Shown: positions 7,677 to 17,739, numbered from the stretch's first letter. The stretch: 64,000 nt of DNA from Chryseobacterium sp. PMSZPI (GCF_002835665.1 NZ_PIZV01000002.1:62001-126000), one strand, 5' to 3'. Made by a program: numbers and translations. The notes: a model not told the origin generated them from the sequence alone.

Positions 7677-9635
7677 TTATAATTTTACTTTTTTATTGAT
7701 AACTTTTCCGTTAGCCAGAGTTATTTGTACCATATAAACTCCGGAGTCTAAACTTCTGGATTCAAATTGTGGTCTATTGATTTCCTGTTGAAGAATCAAA
7801 GCACCGGAAATGCTGTAGACACTAATATTTTTAATATCATTTTTGGCCTTTGCCTTGATCTGTTGATTTTGTGTAAATATATCCGCATTGTTTTCAGATA
7901 CAAGATTACCACCAATTGCTTTATTGAATTGCAGATTATAAAATGGAGTAACAATTTCAAAAGTATAGCTTTGATGATCCAAACCATTTAGATCAATTCC
8001 TCCGGCTTCGCGATATTGTTCTTTAGATATCGTTTTGATTAAAGTTTTATTTTCATCAAAAATATTTACGGAAGAAAGTTGATCCTGGTCTAATTTTAAT
8101 TTTAAAACAGTATTGATTTCGGATTGTACAATCTCATTTTCTGCAATTTCTGCAGGAGTATTTTTAATGTATGGGATAAGTTTGTTTTCATTGTTTTCTG
8201 ATACTTTCAATAAATACACTCCATCTTTTAATGAAGATAAATTATTATTGATCGCAGGCCTTTTAGCGGCTTTTTCTTTGTTAAAGTCGGCAACTTCAAT
8301 CAGCTGCATATTTCCAAGCTCGGGTTTGATTTGGGAAGAGGATAAAGGATAAATTTCCGAAGTCTTATTTGTTGACTGTTTCCCAAAGACAGAGCCTGCA
8401 ATAGCCCATTGATTTAAAAAACCTCCGCTTCTTAGTGTATTGAATTTAGCATTAGAGGCTAATACAAAAGGAACGATTCCTCCGACATGTCCGACGGGGC
8501 CCCAGTAGAAGGATTCCAGTTGGTATTTATTCAAATCCCACCAAGGATAATATCCTCTTTGTACATCTATTGTTTTTGAAGTGTTTTCAGGTGGAATCGC
8601 CAAATCTATGGTGGCATGACCTAATGTCATTGGAGTTTTATTATACCAGTTATATACATCTTTTTGTTGTAAACATTGTCTGAATATATGATTGGAATTA
8701 TTGGTGACATCATTGATGAAATTATTGGTGAAAAGCTTTCTCCAAATCACAGGTCCCCACAGCAGGCCTCCATTGTCCTGAACTACATAATAATTGTATT
8801 TATCCAGGTACTCGGCAGATATCACTTCTGAAATATTGTTAGTATAAGTTTTATATCCTGCGTTATTGCAACTGTTCAGAACATTGGCCAAGAATGCTGT
8901 AAATGGATAAATATCTTTTTCTAGAACCCCCTTCTTTAAGGTAGTTTCCGACATGTCGTAAGGACCGTCACCCATATAAGCATATTTAAACTTTATATTA
9001 TTAGGATTGGAAATGCTTAATCTTTTCAATGTTGACATAGCAGCATGACCTCCTTGAGAATATCCGGCTAAAAAGTATTCATCGTAGCGTTTTATTCCCA
9101 ATTGTGCCAAAACTTTATTAGCTGCAGTCATGAAATCTATAGTCGCTCCTGCCTCAGTAGCATAATCTACGTAAGGATGAACGCCGTCTCCTGTTCCCAT
9201 TCCTACATAATCAGGAGCCATCAGGATGTAGCCGTTAAGAACATAAGATAACTCTACAACAAAACCGGCTGTCATCGTCCCTTTAAAATTAGATGGAACA
9301 TTGTTTCTGCTGTCGGTTGTTCCATGATCAGATACAACAGTTGAAAGTTTGAAGTTTACATTGGGGAACATAAGCATCCCCGTCGCTTTTACAAGGTTAT
9401 TCTTTTCATTTTTAGTGTAATAAGTAATTTTATAGCCTTTTAAGCCTACATTGAAACCGTTGAGATAGCTTACAAAATCCGGAGCATTTTGTTCTCCCAG
9501 ATTATTAGCGATAAAATTGGCAACTCCTTGTGGGGTTAAATCGAGTTTTTTTTCAGCGCTTACCAGGTCTCCGGCCTGCTGGGCAAAATAAAATGGAGCT
9601 GTAAGCGCTAGTAAAAATGTTGTGGTTTTTTTCAT
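7677..9635 (-). CDS. Secreted alpha/beta hydrolase with type A T9SS sorting domain
   Basis: A 652-residue exported enzyme. Signal peptide is residues 1-18 (MKKTTTFLLALTAPFYFA). The catalytic region (about 50-410) belongs to the alpha/beta hydrolase fold of the secretory lipase/prolyl-oligopeptidase-like kind: VVSDHGTTDSRNNVPS, MAPDYVGMG, then the nucleophile elbow GYSQGG with Ser193, followed by the lid and a likely His near GPVGHVGG. The last 75 residues (SVYSISGALILQQ ... SGVYMVQITLANGKVI, ending KKVKL) are a typical type A T9SS C-terminal signal, so the mature enzyme should be exported across the outer membrane and anchored or released. Esterase, lipase or peptidase activity cannot be separated by eye. 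It sits alone, with its own terminator. Confidence 0.9.
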   Translation of the reverse strand: MKKTTTFLLALTAPFYFAQQAGDLVSAEKKLDLTPQGVANFIANNLGEQNAPDFVSYLNGFNVGLKGYKITYYTKNEKNNLVKATGMLMFPNVNFKLSTVVSDHGTTDSRNNVPSNFKGTMTAGFVVELSYVLNGYILMAPDYVGMGTGDGVHPYVDYATEAGATIDFMTAANKVLAQLGIKRYDEYFLAGYSQGGHAAMSTLKRLSISNPNNIKFKYAYMGDGPYDMSETTLKKGVLEKDIYPFTAFLANVLNSCNNAGYKTYTNNISEVISAEYLDKYNYYVVQDNGGLLWGPVIWRKLFTNNFINDVTNNSNHIFRQCLQQKDVYNWYNKTPMTLGHATIDLAIPPENTSKTIDVQRGYYPWWDLNKYQLESFYWGPVGHVGGIVPFVLASNAKFNTLRSGGFLNQWAIAGSVFGKQSTNKTSEIYPLSSSQIKPELGNMQLIEVADFNKEKAAKRPAINNNLSSLKDGVYLLKVSENNENKLIPYIKNTPAEIAENEIVQSEINTVLKLKLDQDQLSSVNIFDENKTLIKTISKEQYREAGGIDLNGLDHQSYTFEIVTPFYNLQFNKAIGGNLVSENNADIFTQNQQIKAKAKNDIKNISVYSISGALILQQEINRPQFESRSLDSGVYMVQITLANGKVINKKVKL

Positions 9636-9746
9636 ATTGACGTTTTTTTTATTCTATTAAGATATTATTTTTAATAAATCAATAATAACATTACAACATC
9701 AATAATTATTCATTGAATATAAAATCTCTGGAATGTGAGTAAAATA

Positions 9747-9776
9747 AAAGAGTCTGATCACGTGACCAGACTCTTT
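9747..9776 (-). terminator. Terminator hairpin of glutaryl-CoA dehydrogenase gene
   Basis: Arms AAAGAGTCTG (9747-9756) and CAGACTCTTT (9767-9776) pair fully, and the inner TCACGTGA is itself palindromic. A short T-rich tract follows on the minus strand. It lies just past the stop codon of the leftward gene at 9796. Confidence 0.75.
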
Positions 9777-9795
9777 CAATATGTTTTGTTTTGAT

Positions 9796-10974
9796 TTAGA
9801 ATGCGTTAATTCCTGTAATATCTAAACCGGTGATTAACAAATGAACATCGTGAGTTCCCTCATAAGTGATTACAGACTCTAAATTGGCTGCATGTCTCAT
9901 CATTGGGAATTCACCCATAATTCCCATTCCTCCAAGAATCTGTCTTGATTCTCTGGCAATATCAATAGCCATTCTCACGTTGTTACGCTTAGCCATCGAA
10001 ATTTGGGCAGGGGTTGCTTTATGGTCGTTTTTAAGATTTCCTAATTGAAGACATAATAATTGAGCTTTTGTAATTTCCGTTAAGAATTCAGCAAGCTTCT
10101 TCTGTTGAAGCTGATAAGAACCAATTGGCTTACCAAATTGCTTTCTTTCTTTGGAATATTGAACAGCAGTACAATAACAATCAATTGCAGCACCGATTAC
10201 TCCCCATGAAATACCATATCTTGCAGAATTCAAACATGATAAAGGTCCTTTCAATCCGGTTACTCCCGGAAGTAAGTTTTCTTTCGGAACTTTTACATTA
10301 TTAAATACCAATTCTCCTGTTTTTGAAGCTCTTAAACTCCATTTATTGTGAGTCTCCGGAGTAGTGAAACCTTCCATTCCTCTTTCAACAATTAATCCTT
10401 GTACTTTGCCTTCTTCATTTTTGGCCCAAACTACAGCAATATCACATAAAGGAGAATTGGTGATCCACATTTTGGCACCATTTAAAAGATAATGGTCTCC
10501 CATATCTTTAAAATAAGTCTCCATAGAACCCGGATCAGAACCGTGGTTAGGCTCTGTCAGCCCGAAAGATCCGATCATTTCGCCTGCAGCAAGTTTAGGA
10601 AGGTATTTCTTTTTCTGTTCTTCAGAACCGAATTCGTTAATAGGAAACATCACCAAAGAACTCTGTACGGACGCAGCAGAACGTACTGCTGAATCTCCTC
10701 TTTCCAACTCCTGCATAATCAGACCATAAGAAATCTGGTCTAGTCCGGAACCGCCATATTCAACCGGGATATAAGGACCCAACGCTCCAATTTTCCCTAA
10801 TTCTCTCATAAGGCCCGGAAGGTCTGTATGGTTTTGTGCGGCCTGATCAATCTGCGGCATTACAAAACTTTCAACCCAGTCTCTTACAGATTGGCGGATC
10901 AGTTTATGTTCTTCAGTAAGTAAAGCATCAATTCCGTAATAATCAGGGATGCTTGTAAGAGGATAATATGACAT
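9796..10974 (-). CDS. gcdH: Glutaryl-CoA dehydrogenase (acyl-CoA dehydrogenase family)
   Basis: A 392-residue FAD enzyme that oxidatively decarboxylates glutaryl-CoA to crotonyl-CoA in lysine/tryptophan breakdown. Domain order is complete: helical N domain (TEEHKLIRQSVRDW), the substrate stretch RSAASVQSSLVM with the Arg that holds the glutaryl carboxylate in this subgroup, FAD signatures FGLTEPNHGSDPGSM and KMWITNSP, and the C-terminal helical domain with RKQFGKPIGSYQ and ILGGMGI. The catalytic base is Glu372 in TYEGTHDVH, the spacing typical of glutaryl-CoA dehydrogenase rather than short-chain enzymes. Length matches the family. No pathway partners are adjacent; it is flanked by its own terminator and by a regulator gene pointing the same way. 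Confidence 0.93.
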   Translation of the reverse strand: MSYYPLTSIPDYYGIDALLTEEHKLIRQSVRDWVESFVMPQIDQAAQNHTDLPGLMRELGKIGALGPYIPVEYGGSGLDQISYGLIMQELERGDSAVRSAASVQSSLVMFPINEFGSEEQKKKYLPKLAAGEMIGSFGLTEPNHGSDPGSMETYFKDMGDHYLLNGAKMWITNSPLCDIAVVWAKNEEGKVQGLIVERGMEGFTTPETHNKWSLRASKTGELVFNNVKVPKENLLPGVTGLKGPLSCLNSARYGISWGVIGAAIDCYCTAVQYSKERKQFGKPIGSYQLQQKKLAEFLTEITKAQLLCLQLGNLKNDHKATPAQISMAKRNNVRMAIDIARESRQILGGMGIMGEFPMMRHAANLESVITYEGTHDVHLLITGLDITGINAF

Positions 10975-11103
10975 GATTTTTTGATTTTGTTAAAAATAAC
11001 ATTTTTCGTGGTGTTCTGAAAATTTTTTTGAAAACTTATGTTATTGTTGGTTTTCAATTATATACCGCCTTGTGAGGCATTTCCGGTATCAGGTTTGGCG
11101 CTT

Positions 11104-11892
11104 TTAAGCTTCCTCATCATTGGATATAGGATACTGATTGGTAGCATTATGGACCTTGCTTTTGAATTTATACAAGTAAGGAGCCTTATTGGCAGATCCG
11201 TCGTAAAGCTTTTCCAGTCGATCCAAAATGTTTAAACTTAATATTTTACGCTGGAAATTGTTTCTCCTGAATTTCTGTCCTAAAATGGTTTCGTAAAGCA
11301 ATTGAAGGTCCTTCATGGTAAATTTCTCAGGAAGCAAATTACTGGCAGCCACTTCGGTATTGATATTCATTCTTAAATATTCCAATCCGGTTTCTATGAT
11401 TCTGTCATGGTCAAAAGCCATTTGGGGTAATTTGTTGACCTCAAACCATTCACAACTTTCATTAAAGGCATCAGGAAATGTATTAGCCATTGAAAAATCA
11501 ATAAGACTACAATATCCAACCGTAATAAATCTCTGAAAGATCCAGTGATCTTCCGGAACCTCTATTCCTTTGTTTTTAAGAAGAATCTGATGAACATTGT
11601 TTTCAGTACGGTCTATTCTCCCAAATGTATGGAATTGTTTTAAAAATAAGTCTTTAAGATGGGTTCTTTCGTACAAAACCCTTTCTGCAGCTTCACGGAG
11701 ATCTTCATCATTGAAAACAAAACCACCGGGAAGTGACCATAGATCCAAATCATGATACTTTAAAAGCAAGACTTTCAAAATATTATTATGAAATCCGAAA
11801 ATGGTGCAATCCACTGATATATGGGCAACAAAATCTTTGGTGTCGATAAGTTCCCGAAGTGTTTCTTTGCTTTTTGTGTCTTTGATTTTCAT
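11104..11892 (-). CDS. Nudix-domain transcriptional regulator (NrtR/AraR-like)
   Basis: A 262-residue protein: an N-terminal Nudix-like domain (about 20-160) and a C-terminal winged helix (about 180-245, with LQLLYETILGQKFRRNNFQRKIL). The Nudix box region WSLPGGFVFNDEDLREAAERVLYERT keeps REAAERVL but lacks the full catalytic acid set, as in regulators that bind but do not hydrolyse a ligand. Such proteins control NAD metabolism (NrtR) or, in Bacteroidota, sugar use (AraR). It is 16 bases downstream of an MFS gene on the same strand and faces away from a susCD-GH30 operon, so I infer that it regulates this sugar locus in response to a sugar or sugar derivative. The ligand is unknown. Confidence 0.87.
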   Translation of the reverse strand: MKIKDTKSKETLRELIDTKDFVAHISVDCTIFGFHNNILKVLLLKYHDLDLWSLPGGFVFNDEDLREAAERVLYERTHLKDLFLKQFHTFGRIDRTENNVHQILLKNKGIEVPEDHWIFQRFITVGYCSLIDFSMANTFPDAFNESCEWFEVNKLPQMAFDHDRIIETGLEYLRMNINTEVAASNLLPEKFTMKDLQLLYETILGQKFRRNNFQRKILSLNILDRLEKLYDGSANKAPYLYKFKSKVHNATNQYPISNDEEA

Positions 11893-11908
11893 GGCAGTAA
11901 AAATAAAA

Positions 11909-13102
11909 CTATTTTCTATATTTTCTTTTTGAGATGTTAAAATATATCAAACTAATGATAAAAAGAACTGTTACAGAGGATAAAATATATAAAGGATAAA
12001 AATTGAGCAATTGTTTTCCAAACAGTACTGCCATAATAATGGAGCTGACGGAACTTCCCAGAGATGAAAAAATTACAATGAGTGAAGTGAAGAGATTCAC
12101 TTTATCTTTATCAATTTGTGCAATCATTTTTGAATTGATCACAGGATAGAGTGGTGATAAAAACAAACCTATCACCGGAAATAAAAAAAGTATCACCCCG
12201 GAATCTGCGGATTCGAAATATTGTATTCCTACGATGACACCCAATAAAACGATAATTAAAGCCATACATGACATATAATATCCGGATAATGGAAATCTTC
12301 GAATGATATTAGCTGTTATTGTCCTGCCCGCATACGAAAATACAGCCAAAAAAGAAGTGGCCTGAAGCGCAAAAAATGATCCTACCTTTAAATGATTTTT
12401 ATAAAAAGAAGGAAGCCAGGAGTTGAACCCTTGTTCTACAAAAACAATAAAAAATATAACCCCTAGAAATAATAGTACAGAAGGTGTTGAGAATCCTGAC
12501 AACTCAGAGATAATGCTCTTGTTTTCTGTTGGTTTTGCTTCCGATATTGTCATTCTCGCAAATAGAAAAATTGTTATTGCAGAAAGGAGCGTGATTAATA
12601 GAAAACCAAATTTCCAGAATTCTGAATATTGACTCGATATCAGCCATCCAAAACAAGTGTTTACAACAAAGATTCCAATCATAAAAGAAGCTTCAACGCT
12701 GTTCATGGTTTTAGCCAAAGACTTTTCATCGGAAATATTGTTTCTGATAATTCCAAAAACGCAAATTTTACCAATGGCAAAACAAGCTCCGATGATGGCA
12801 AACCATAATTTATAAAACCAAAAAACTTCTATAAAAGGTAGGAGAGAAGAGCAAATTCCAACAATAACCAAAGCCAATATTAATGCTTTTTTAGTACCAG
12901 TTTTATTGATAAAACTTACGGCAAAAAGGGAAATAAAAGCAATCGGAAGATCCTTGAATGATTCTAAAAGTCCTAATTCTCCATAGGTTATTTTTTCTTC
13001 GGATAACTGCAATATAATTAATCCCATGCAATTTAAAACCATTGAAAAAATCAGAAAAGTTAGTTTTAATGGAAGTGAAATATGAGAAAGTTTAGAGGTC
13101 AT
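11909..13102 (-). CDS. MFS transporter, probably for a sugar
   Basis: A 397-residue inner-membrane protein with about 12 hydrophobic segments and a short basic tail (NISKRKYRK). It has the two-bundle major facilitator layout with a central cytoplasmic loop near residues 190-205 and the stretch KTGTKKALILALVIVG after segment 2. NSWLPSFYKNHL and GRTITANIIRRF resemble conserved parts of FHS/FucP-like sugar carriers. It is the first gene of a leftward pair with the Nudix regulator and diverges from susC across 177 bases. I infer that it moves the monosaccharide or short oligosaccharide set free by the two GH30 enzymes across the inner membrane; glucose is the simplest guess. Confidence 0.85.
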   Translation of the reverse strand: MTSKLSHISLPLKLTFLIFSMVLNCMGLIILQLSEEKITYGELGLLESFKDLPIAFISLFAVSFINKTGTKKALILALVIVGICSSLLPFIEVFWFYKLWFAIIGACFAIGKICVFGIIRNNISDEKSLAKTMNSVEASFMIGIFVVNTCFGWLISSQYSEFWKFGFLLITLLSAITIFLFARMTISEAKPTENKSIISELSGFSTPSVLLFLGVIFFIVFVEQGFNSWLPSFYKNHLKVGSFFALQATSFLAVFSYAGRTITANIIRRFPLSGYYMSCMALIIVLLGVIVGIQYFESADSGVILFLFPVIGLFLSPLYPVINSKMIAQIDKDKVNLFTSLIVIFSSLGSSVSSIIMAVLFGKQLLNFYPLYILSSVTVLFIISLIYFNISKRKYRK

Positions 13103-13247
13103 TTTGGGGATCAGCTTTATTGTTTTTTTATAATTTTTTCCGGATTATGATATGAAAATTGTGGCTTTCAGCCCTCAAAAATAAAAGAAAAATTAAAATA
13201 TTTATGAATCTAATGTTAATTAATTGGAAAAAAATATATTTTTATTG

Positions 13248-13260
13248 TCTCAATTTGAGA
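13248..13260. promoter_or_regulatory. Palindrome over a promoter-like element in the divergent region
   Basis: TCTCAA-T-TTGAGA, a perfect 13-base inverted repeat 20 bases before susC. It contains TCAATTTG (13250-13257), one base off the TAnnTTTG -7 consensus. A palindrome at this point would let a dimeric regulator block susC transcription. No good -33 element is seen at 19 bases. The binding protein is inferred, not shown. Confidence 0.4.
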
Positions 13261-13279
13261 ATTAAAATAATAACTATAT

Positions 13280-16195
13280 ATGAATGTAAGAATATCAAGA
13301 AGCTTAGGAATGGTAGCCGCCCTCTATTTTACGGCTAACTTTAGTGCCCAGACTAAGGTGAAGGACAGTCTTTCCAAGGAAAACAAAATTGATGAGATCG
13401 TCATGATCGGTTATGGTACGCAGAAAAAAAGCAATGTAACCGGTGCGATATCCAGTGTGAGGGCAAAGGATATTGAAGACATTCCTGCCGGTAAGCCCGA
13501 ACAAGTGCTTCAGGGAAGAGCCGCAGGGGTTTCTGTAGTAACCAATTCAGGACAGCCGGGATCAGCCGCTACTGTAAGGGTCCGTGGGATTACCAGCTTT
13601 GGAGCGGGAAGCAATGATCCGTTATGGGTAGTAGATGGGATTGTTGTAGATAATATAGCATGGCTCAATCAATCTGATATTGAAAATATTGAAATTCTAA
13701 AAGATGGTGCTTCTTCTGCGATCTATGGTGTTTCTGCTGCTAAAGGAGTGATTTTGGTAACAACTAAAAAGGGTAGGAAAGGAAGAATGAATCTAACCTA
13801 TAATGGTTTTTACGGTGTTGGATCAGCTTCAAAAAAACTTGACCTCCTGAATGCCAGTCAATATGGAATGATTATCAACGAAGCATTAACTAATGCAGGA
13901 AAAACACCAAGATTTACCAATCCTCAATCTTTTGGAACCGGAACAGATTGGCAGGATGTCATATTCAATACTGCGGAAAGAACTTCTCATGAATTTAGCC
14001 TGAGTGGAGGAAATGATAAATCCACTTTTTATACTTCATTTGGTTATTACGAGCAGGATGGTATTGTATTAAGAGATATTTCCAATTACAAGAGAATGAA
14101 TGTAAGGTTGAACTCAACGCATAAAGTCTTTGACTTCCTTACAATCGGACAAACTTTGTCTTATACGCATCAAAAAACAAAAGGAATCAATGCTAATGAC
14201 GAATATGGAGGACCGTTAAGCTCAGCTATCAATCTTGATCCTATAACCCCGGTAGTAGCTACTGATCCGGCTTTATTGAATACCAGTCCATACAATAACG
14301 CATTGCTTTCTCCTTATTTGATGAGAGATGCCTTTGGGAATCCTTACGGAGTTTCCACTATTGTAGAAAATGAAATGACGAATCCCCTGGCTTTCCAAAA
14401 AACTCAACTTGGAAAATACAATTGGTCTGATGACTTTGTTGCCAATATATTTGCAGAATTAAAGTTTCTTGAGCATTTTACATTCAAATCTACATTGAAC
14501 GGAAAGCTTTCTTATTGGGGAAAAGAACAATTTACGCCTAAGTATTATCTGAATACCAACTCCAGAAATACTGTTTTTAATAGCTTTTTAAGAGAAAGCA
14601 ATAGAAAACTGGAATGGAATACCGAGAATACATTAACCTATCAGAATAAGTGGGGTGCTCATAATTTAAGTGTATTGATAGGACAAGGTGCTTATTTTTA
14701 TAATATAGGCTCCGGAAATAATACGACTTACACGAATCTTCCGGTAGATAATTGGGAAGATGCTTCTTTTAATTTTGATGTACCTCAGGAAAATCGTGCT
14801 ACAACAGCTTATGATGGAGTAGAAACCCATAAAGCTTCTTATTTTGCAAGAGTTATTTATGATTATAACGATAAATACCTTTTCACAGGAACAATCCGTA
14901 GAGACGGATCGTCCAAATTTGCAAAAAACAGACATTGGGGAAATTTCCCGGCATTCTCGTTAGGATGGAATGTTTCCAATGAAAATTTCTGGCCGGAAAA
15001 TAAAATTGTAAATAGTCTGAAATTAAGGGGAGGCTATGGAGTACTGGGAAATGATGCTATTGAAAACTTCAGATTTGCCAATTTCCTTAAATCAGGAAGC
15101 AATTATACGTTTGGAGATAATAATATTATCATCGGATATGCTCCTACAACCCTTGAAAATCCGGACTTACGTTGGGAAGAAACGTCTCAGCTGAACATAG
15201 CCGCTGATTTGAAATTAATTCAGAATGTTACTTTAACGGTAGATTGGTTTAAAAAGAAAACCACAGATATTCTTCGTCAGGTAGATATCCCGGGATATGT
15301 AGGTGCTCCCGACAGACCTTGGAGAAATGTAGGTGACATGAATAATACCGGAGTAGAGATTAGTTTAGGATATAAAAAGAACTGGTCCGATTTCGGAATC
15401 TCAGTCAATGGTAATTTCTCATATCTAAAGAATGAAGTAACCCGACTTGAGGATAACAAAATATACGAAAATGCAGCCTCGTTTATGTCTATGGGACCGG
15501 TTACCAGATTCCAGGTTGGCGCTCCATACGGTGCTTTCTACGGCTATAAAAATATGGGGATTTTCCAGACTCAGGAAGAGATTGATGCTTATAGAAACGC
15601 TAAAGGAGATTTAATTCAGCCCAATGCTAAGCCCGGTGATTTTAAAAGAATGGATGTAAATGGTGACGGCAAAATTAATCAGGATGATTATGAATATTTA
15701 GGAAGTTCCGTTCCCAAGTTTACTTACGGGCTGACAGTCAATCTTAATTATAAGAACTTTGACATGATGATCTTTGCGCAAGGGCAGGGAGGAAATAAGA
15801 TTTTTCAAGGTTTAAGAAGATTAGATCTTTTCTATGCCAATTATCAGACTGCTATTCTTGATCGCTGGACGGGACCGGGAACTTCAAATACTATTGCAAG
15901 ATTGGATGCGGACGATAAAAACGACAATTATACAAAAATGTCCGATTATTATCTTCAGAAAGGAGATTTTGTAAGGATTAAACTGATTCAACTAGGATAT
16001 ACATTACCGGCAGATGTTTCGAAACGTTTTGGTGCTAATAAAGTAAGATTTTATGTAACCGGGGAGAACCTTTTCACATTTACAAAATACACCGGCTATG
16101 ATCCTGAAATTGCTGCGAATGATTCATATGGTATAGACCGAGCTTACTATCCACAAGCCAGAACATTTTTATTTGGAGCCAATATTCAATTTTAA
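13280..16195 (+). CDS. SusC/RagA-type TonB-linked outer-membrane transporter
   Basis: A 971-residue outer-membrane channel that works with SusD to import glycans using TonB energy. Signal peptide is residues 1-23 (ending TANFSAQ). A TonB-box-like DEIVMIGYGTQKK (about 38-50) is followed by the plug (VTGAISSVRAKDIEDIPAG, VRVRGITSFGAG, LWVVDGIVVDN, IEILKDGASSAIYG, ILVTTKKG) and a long beta-barrel to residue 971, ending RTFLFGANIQF. The usual N-terminal carboxypeptidase-regulatory-like domain of about 80 residues is missing: the TonB box follows the signal almost at once. First gene of an operon with susD (11-base gap) and two GH30 genes. Confidence 0.97.
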   Translation: MNVRISRSLGMVAALYFTANFSAQTKVKDSLSKENKIDEIVMIGYGTQKKSNVTGAISSVRAKDIEDIPAGKPEQVLQGRAAGVSVVTNSGQPGSAATVRVRGITSFGAGSNDPLWVVDGIVVDNIAWLNQSDIENIEILKDGASSAIYGVSAAKGVILVTTKKGRKGRMNLTYNGFYGVGSASKKLDLLNASQYGMIINEALTNAGKTPRFTNPQSFGTGTDWQDVIFNTAERTSHEFSLSGGNDKSTFYTSFGYYEQDGIVLRDISNYKRMNVRLNSTHKVFDFLTIGQTLSYTHQKTKGINANDEYGGPLSSAINLDPITPVVATDPALLNTSPYNNALLSPYLMRDAFGNPYGVSTIVENEMTNPLAFQKTQLGKYNWSDDFVANIFAELKFLEHFTFKSTLNGKLSYWGKEQFTPKYYLNTNSRNTVFNSFLRESNRKLEWNTENTLTYQNKWGAHNLSVLIGQGAYFYNIGSGNNTTYTNLPVDNWEDASFNFDVPQENRATTAYDGVETHKASYFARVIYDYNDKYLFTGTIRRDGSSKFAKNRHWGNFPAFSLGWNVSNENFWPENKIVNSLKLRGGYGVLGNDAIENFRFANFLKSGSNYTFGDNNIIIGYAPTTLENPDLRWEETSQLNIAADLKLIQNVTLTVDWFKKKTTDILRQVDIPGYVGAPDRPWRNVGDMNNTGVEISLGYKKNWSDFGISVNGNFSYLKNEVTRLEDNKIYENAASFMSMGPVTRFQVGAPYGAFYGYKNMGIFQTQEEIDAYRNAKGDLIQPNAKPGDFKRMDVNGDGKINQDDYEYLGSSVPKFTYGLTVNLNYKNFDMMIFAQGQGGNKIFQGLRRLDLFYANYQTAILDRWTGPGTSNTIARLDADDKNDNYTKMSDYYLQKGDFVRIKLIQLGYTLPADVSKRFGANKVRFYVTGENLFTFTKYTGYDPEIAANDSYGIDRAYYPQARTFLFGANIQF

Positions 16196-16206
16196 AAAAC
16201 AACGAC

Positions 16207-17736
16207 ATGAAAAACAGATTCTATAAAACAATAGTATTGGCCGCTCTTACCTCCGGCGTTGCATTCAGTTCCGTATCTTGCGGTAATGAATTTATTGAGG
16301 ATGTAAAAAATAAAGGAGCTTTTGACTCGAATAACTATTTTCAAAATGAAGAACAGGCTTTCAGTGCGCTCGTGTCTGTATATGATTTGCTTAGAAAATA
16401 TTCAGGAGGATTTGAAAATACCGTAACCTTTTTCAACGCTGGATCTGATGATTTTTATTCAGGAGGAGGAAGTTCTACGGATGGTGCCGGTATACAGGGG
16501 TTTTCAAACTATTCAATTGATCAGATTACCGTTCCTAAGACTTATTGGAACGATTTTTATCAGGGAATTGCTAGAGCTAATCTTCTGCTGCAAAGGATTC
16601 CGAATACTAAAATGAACGACCAGACTAGGAACAGGTTTATAGCAGAAGCCAAGACCTTAAGAGCGCTGTACTATTTTGAGTTGTTGAAAATGTTTGGGAA
16701 TATCCCATTGATTTTACAGCCTATTTCTGCAACGGATAATTATTATGATGTTCCTCAGGTGGAGCCACAGAAAGTATATGATCAGATAGAGGCTGATATA
16801 TTGGCTTCTATTAAAGATTTACCATTATCTATTGCTCCTGCCAATAAAGCCGAAGTAGGGCGAATCAGCCAAGGAACGGCACGTGCTATTTTGGGGAAAA
16901 TTTATCTGTATAATAATAAAAAAGATCTTGCTGCTGCTCAGTTTGCTGAAGTGAACGGAACTCCCGGACAGGTAAGCCAATACGGATATAAATTAGTAGC
17001 CGATTATAATGATTTATGGAAAGCAGGAAGTAAGTTCACTACAGAATCCATTTTGGAAGTGATGCATACCAACAAAGGGAATTCCGATTGGCCATTCTGG
17101 GGACAAGGGAAGGATGAAGGAAACTCAATCTGTATTATGATAGGACCAAGAGGATATAACAGACTGAAACCTACTGCTCCGGATATTGTTTCCGGCTGGG
17201 CTTTTAATACGGGAACAGATGATCTTTTCAATTTTATGAAAGATGATCCAAGGCTGAAAGCTACTTTATTAAATGCAAAACAGCTGGTGGCAGACAGCAT
17301 GATTACTTATACACCGGCTCACAATGATACAGGGTATTTCCTTAATAAATATCTTCCGAACAGGGATGAGGTTTCTACGCTTCCGGGAGCTCCTGAACTT
17401 AATTACAGCAGAAATTACATTGTAATCAGATTGGCAGACACTTATCTTATGGAAGCAGAAGCACTCAATGGTTCCGGAGCAAGAGCTCAGGCATTATTGG
17501 ATGCTGTAAGAGCCAGGGTAGGGTTGTCTTCAATACCTGTTTCTATGCAGGCGATAAAAGATGAGCGAAGAAGAGAATTGGCGGGGGAAGGACATAGATG
17601 GTTTGATTTGGTAAGATGGGGAGATGCTCCTTCCAGATTGGCTTCGAGAGGGTTTAAGTCCGGTAAGAATGAGCTTTTGCCTATTCCTTACAATGAACTT
17701 ATCAATACAAAGATTAAGCAAAACCCGGGCTATTAA
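16207..17736 (+). CDS. SusD/RagB-type glycan-binding lipoprotein
   Basis: A 509-residue surface lipoprotein that caps the SusC barrel and captures glycan. The signal ends VSC, with lipid Cys at residue 25 followed by GNEFIED. Family features: N-terminal SusD-like repeats (QNEEQAFSALVSVYDLL, YWNDFYQGIARANLLLQRI), FIAEAKTLRALYYFELLKMFGNIPLI, VYDQIEADI, GRISQGTARAILGKIYLY, then a C-terminal RagB domain with NYIVIRLADTYLMEAEALN and ERRRELAGEGHRWFDLVRWG, ending in ELLPIPYNELINTKIKQNPGY. All blocks are in the normal order and length. The substrate cannot be read from sequence, but the two linked GH30 genes point to a glucan. Confidence 0.97.
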   Translation: MKNRFYKTIVLAALTSGVAFSSVSCGNEFIEDVKNKGAFDSNNYFQNEEQAFSALVSVYDLLRKYSGGFENTVTFFNAGSDDFYSGGGSSTDGAGIQGFSNYSIDQITVPKTYWNDFYQGIARANLLLQRIPNTKMNDQTRNRFIAEAKTLRALYYFELLKMFGNIPLILQPISATDNYYDVPQVEPQKVYDQIEADILASIKDLPLSIAPANKAEVGRISQGTARAILGKIYLYNNKKDLAAAQFAEVNGTPGQVSQYGYKLVADYNDLWKAGSKFTTESILEVMHTNKGNSDWPFWGQGKDEGNSICIMIGPRGYNRLKPTAPDIVSGWAFNTGTDDLFNFMKDDPRLKATLLNAKQLVADSMITYTPAHNDTGYFLNKYLPNRDEVSTLPGAPELNYSRNYIVIRLADTYLMEAEALNGSGARAQALLDAVRARVGLSSIPVSMQAIKDERRRELAGEGHRWFDLVRWGDAPSRLASRGFKSGKNELLPIPYNELINTKIKQNPGY

Positions 17737-17739
17737 AAT

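Noticed and set aside
11028-11057. Inverted repeat TTGAAAAC / GTTTTCAA as terminator of the Nudix regulator gene
   Set aside because: On the relevant (minus) strand it is followed by an A-rich and not a T-rich run, and the loop is long.
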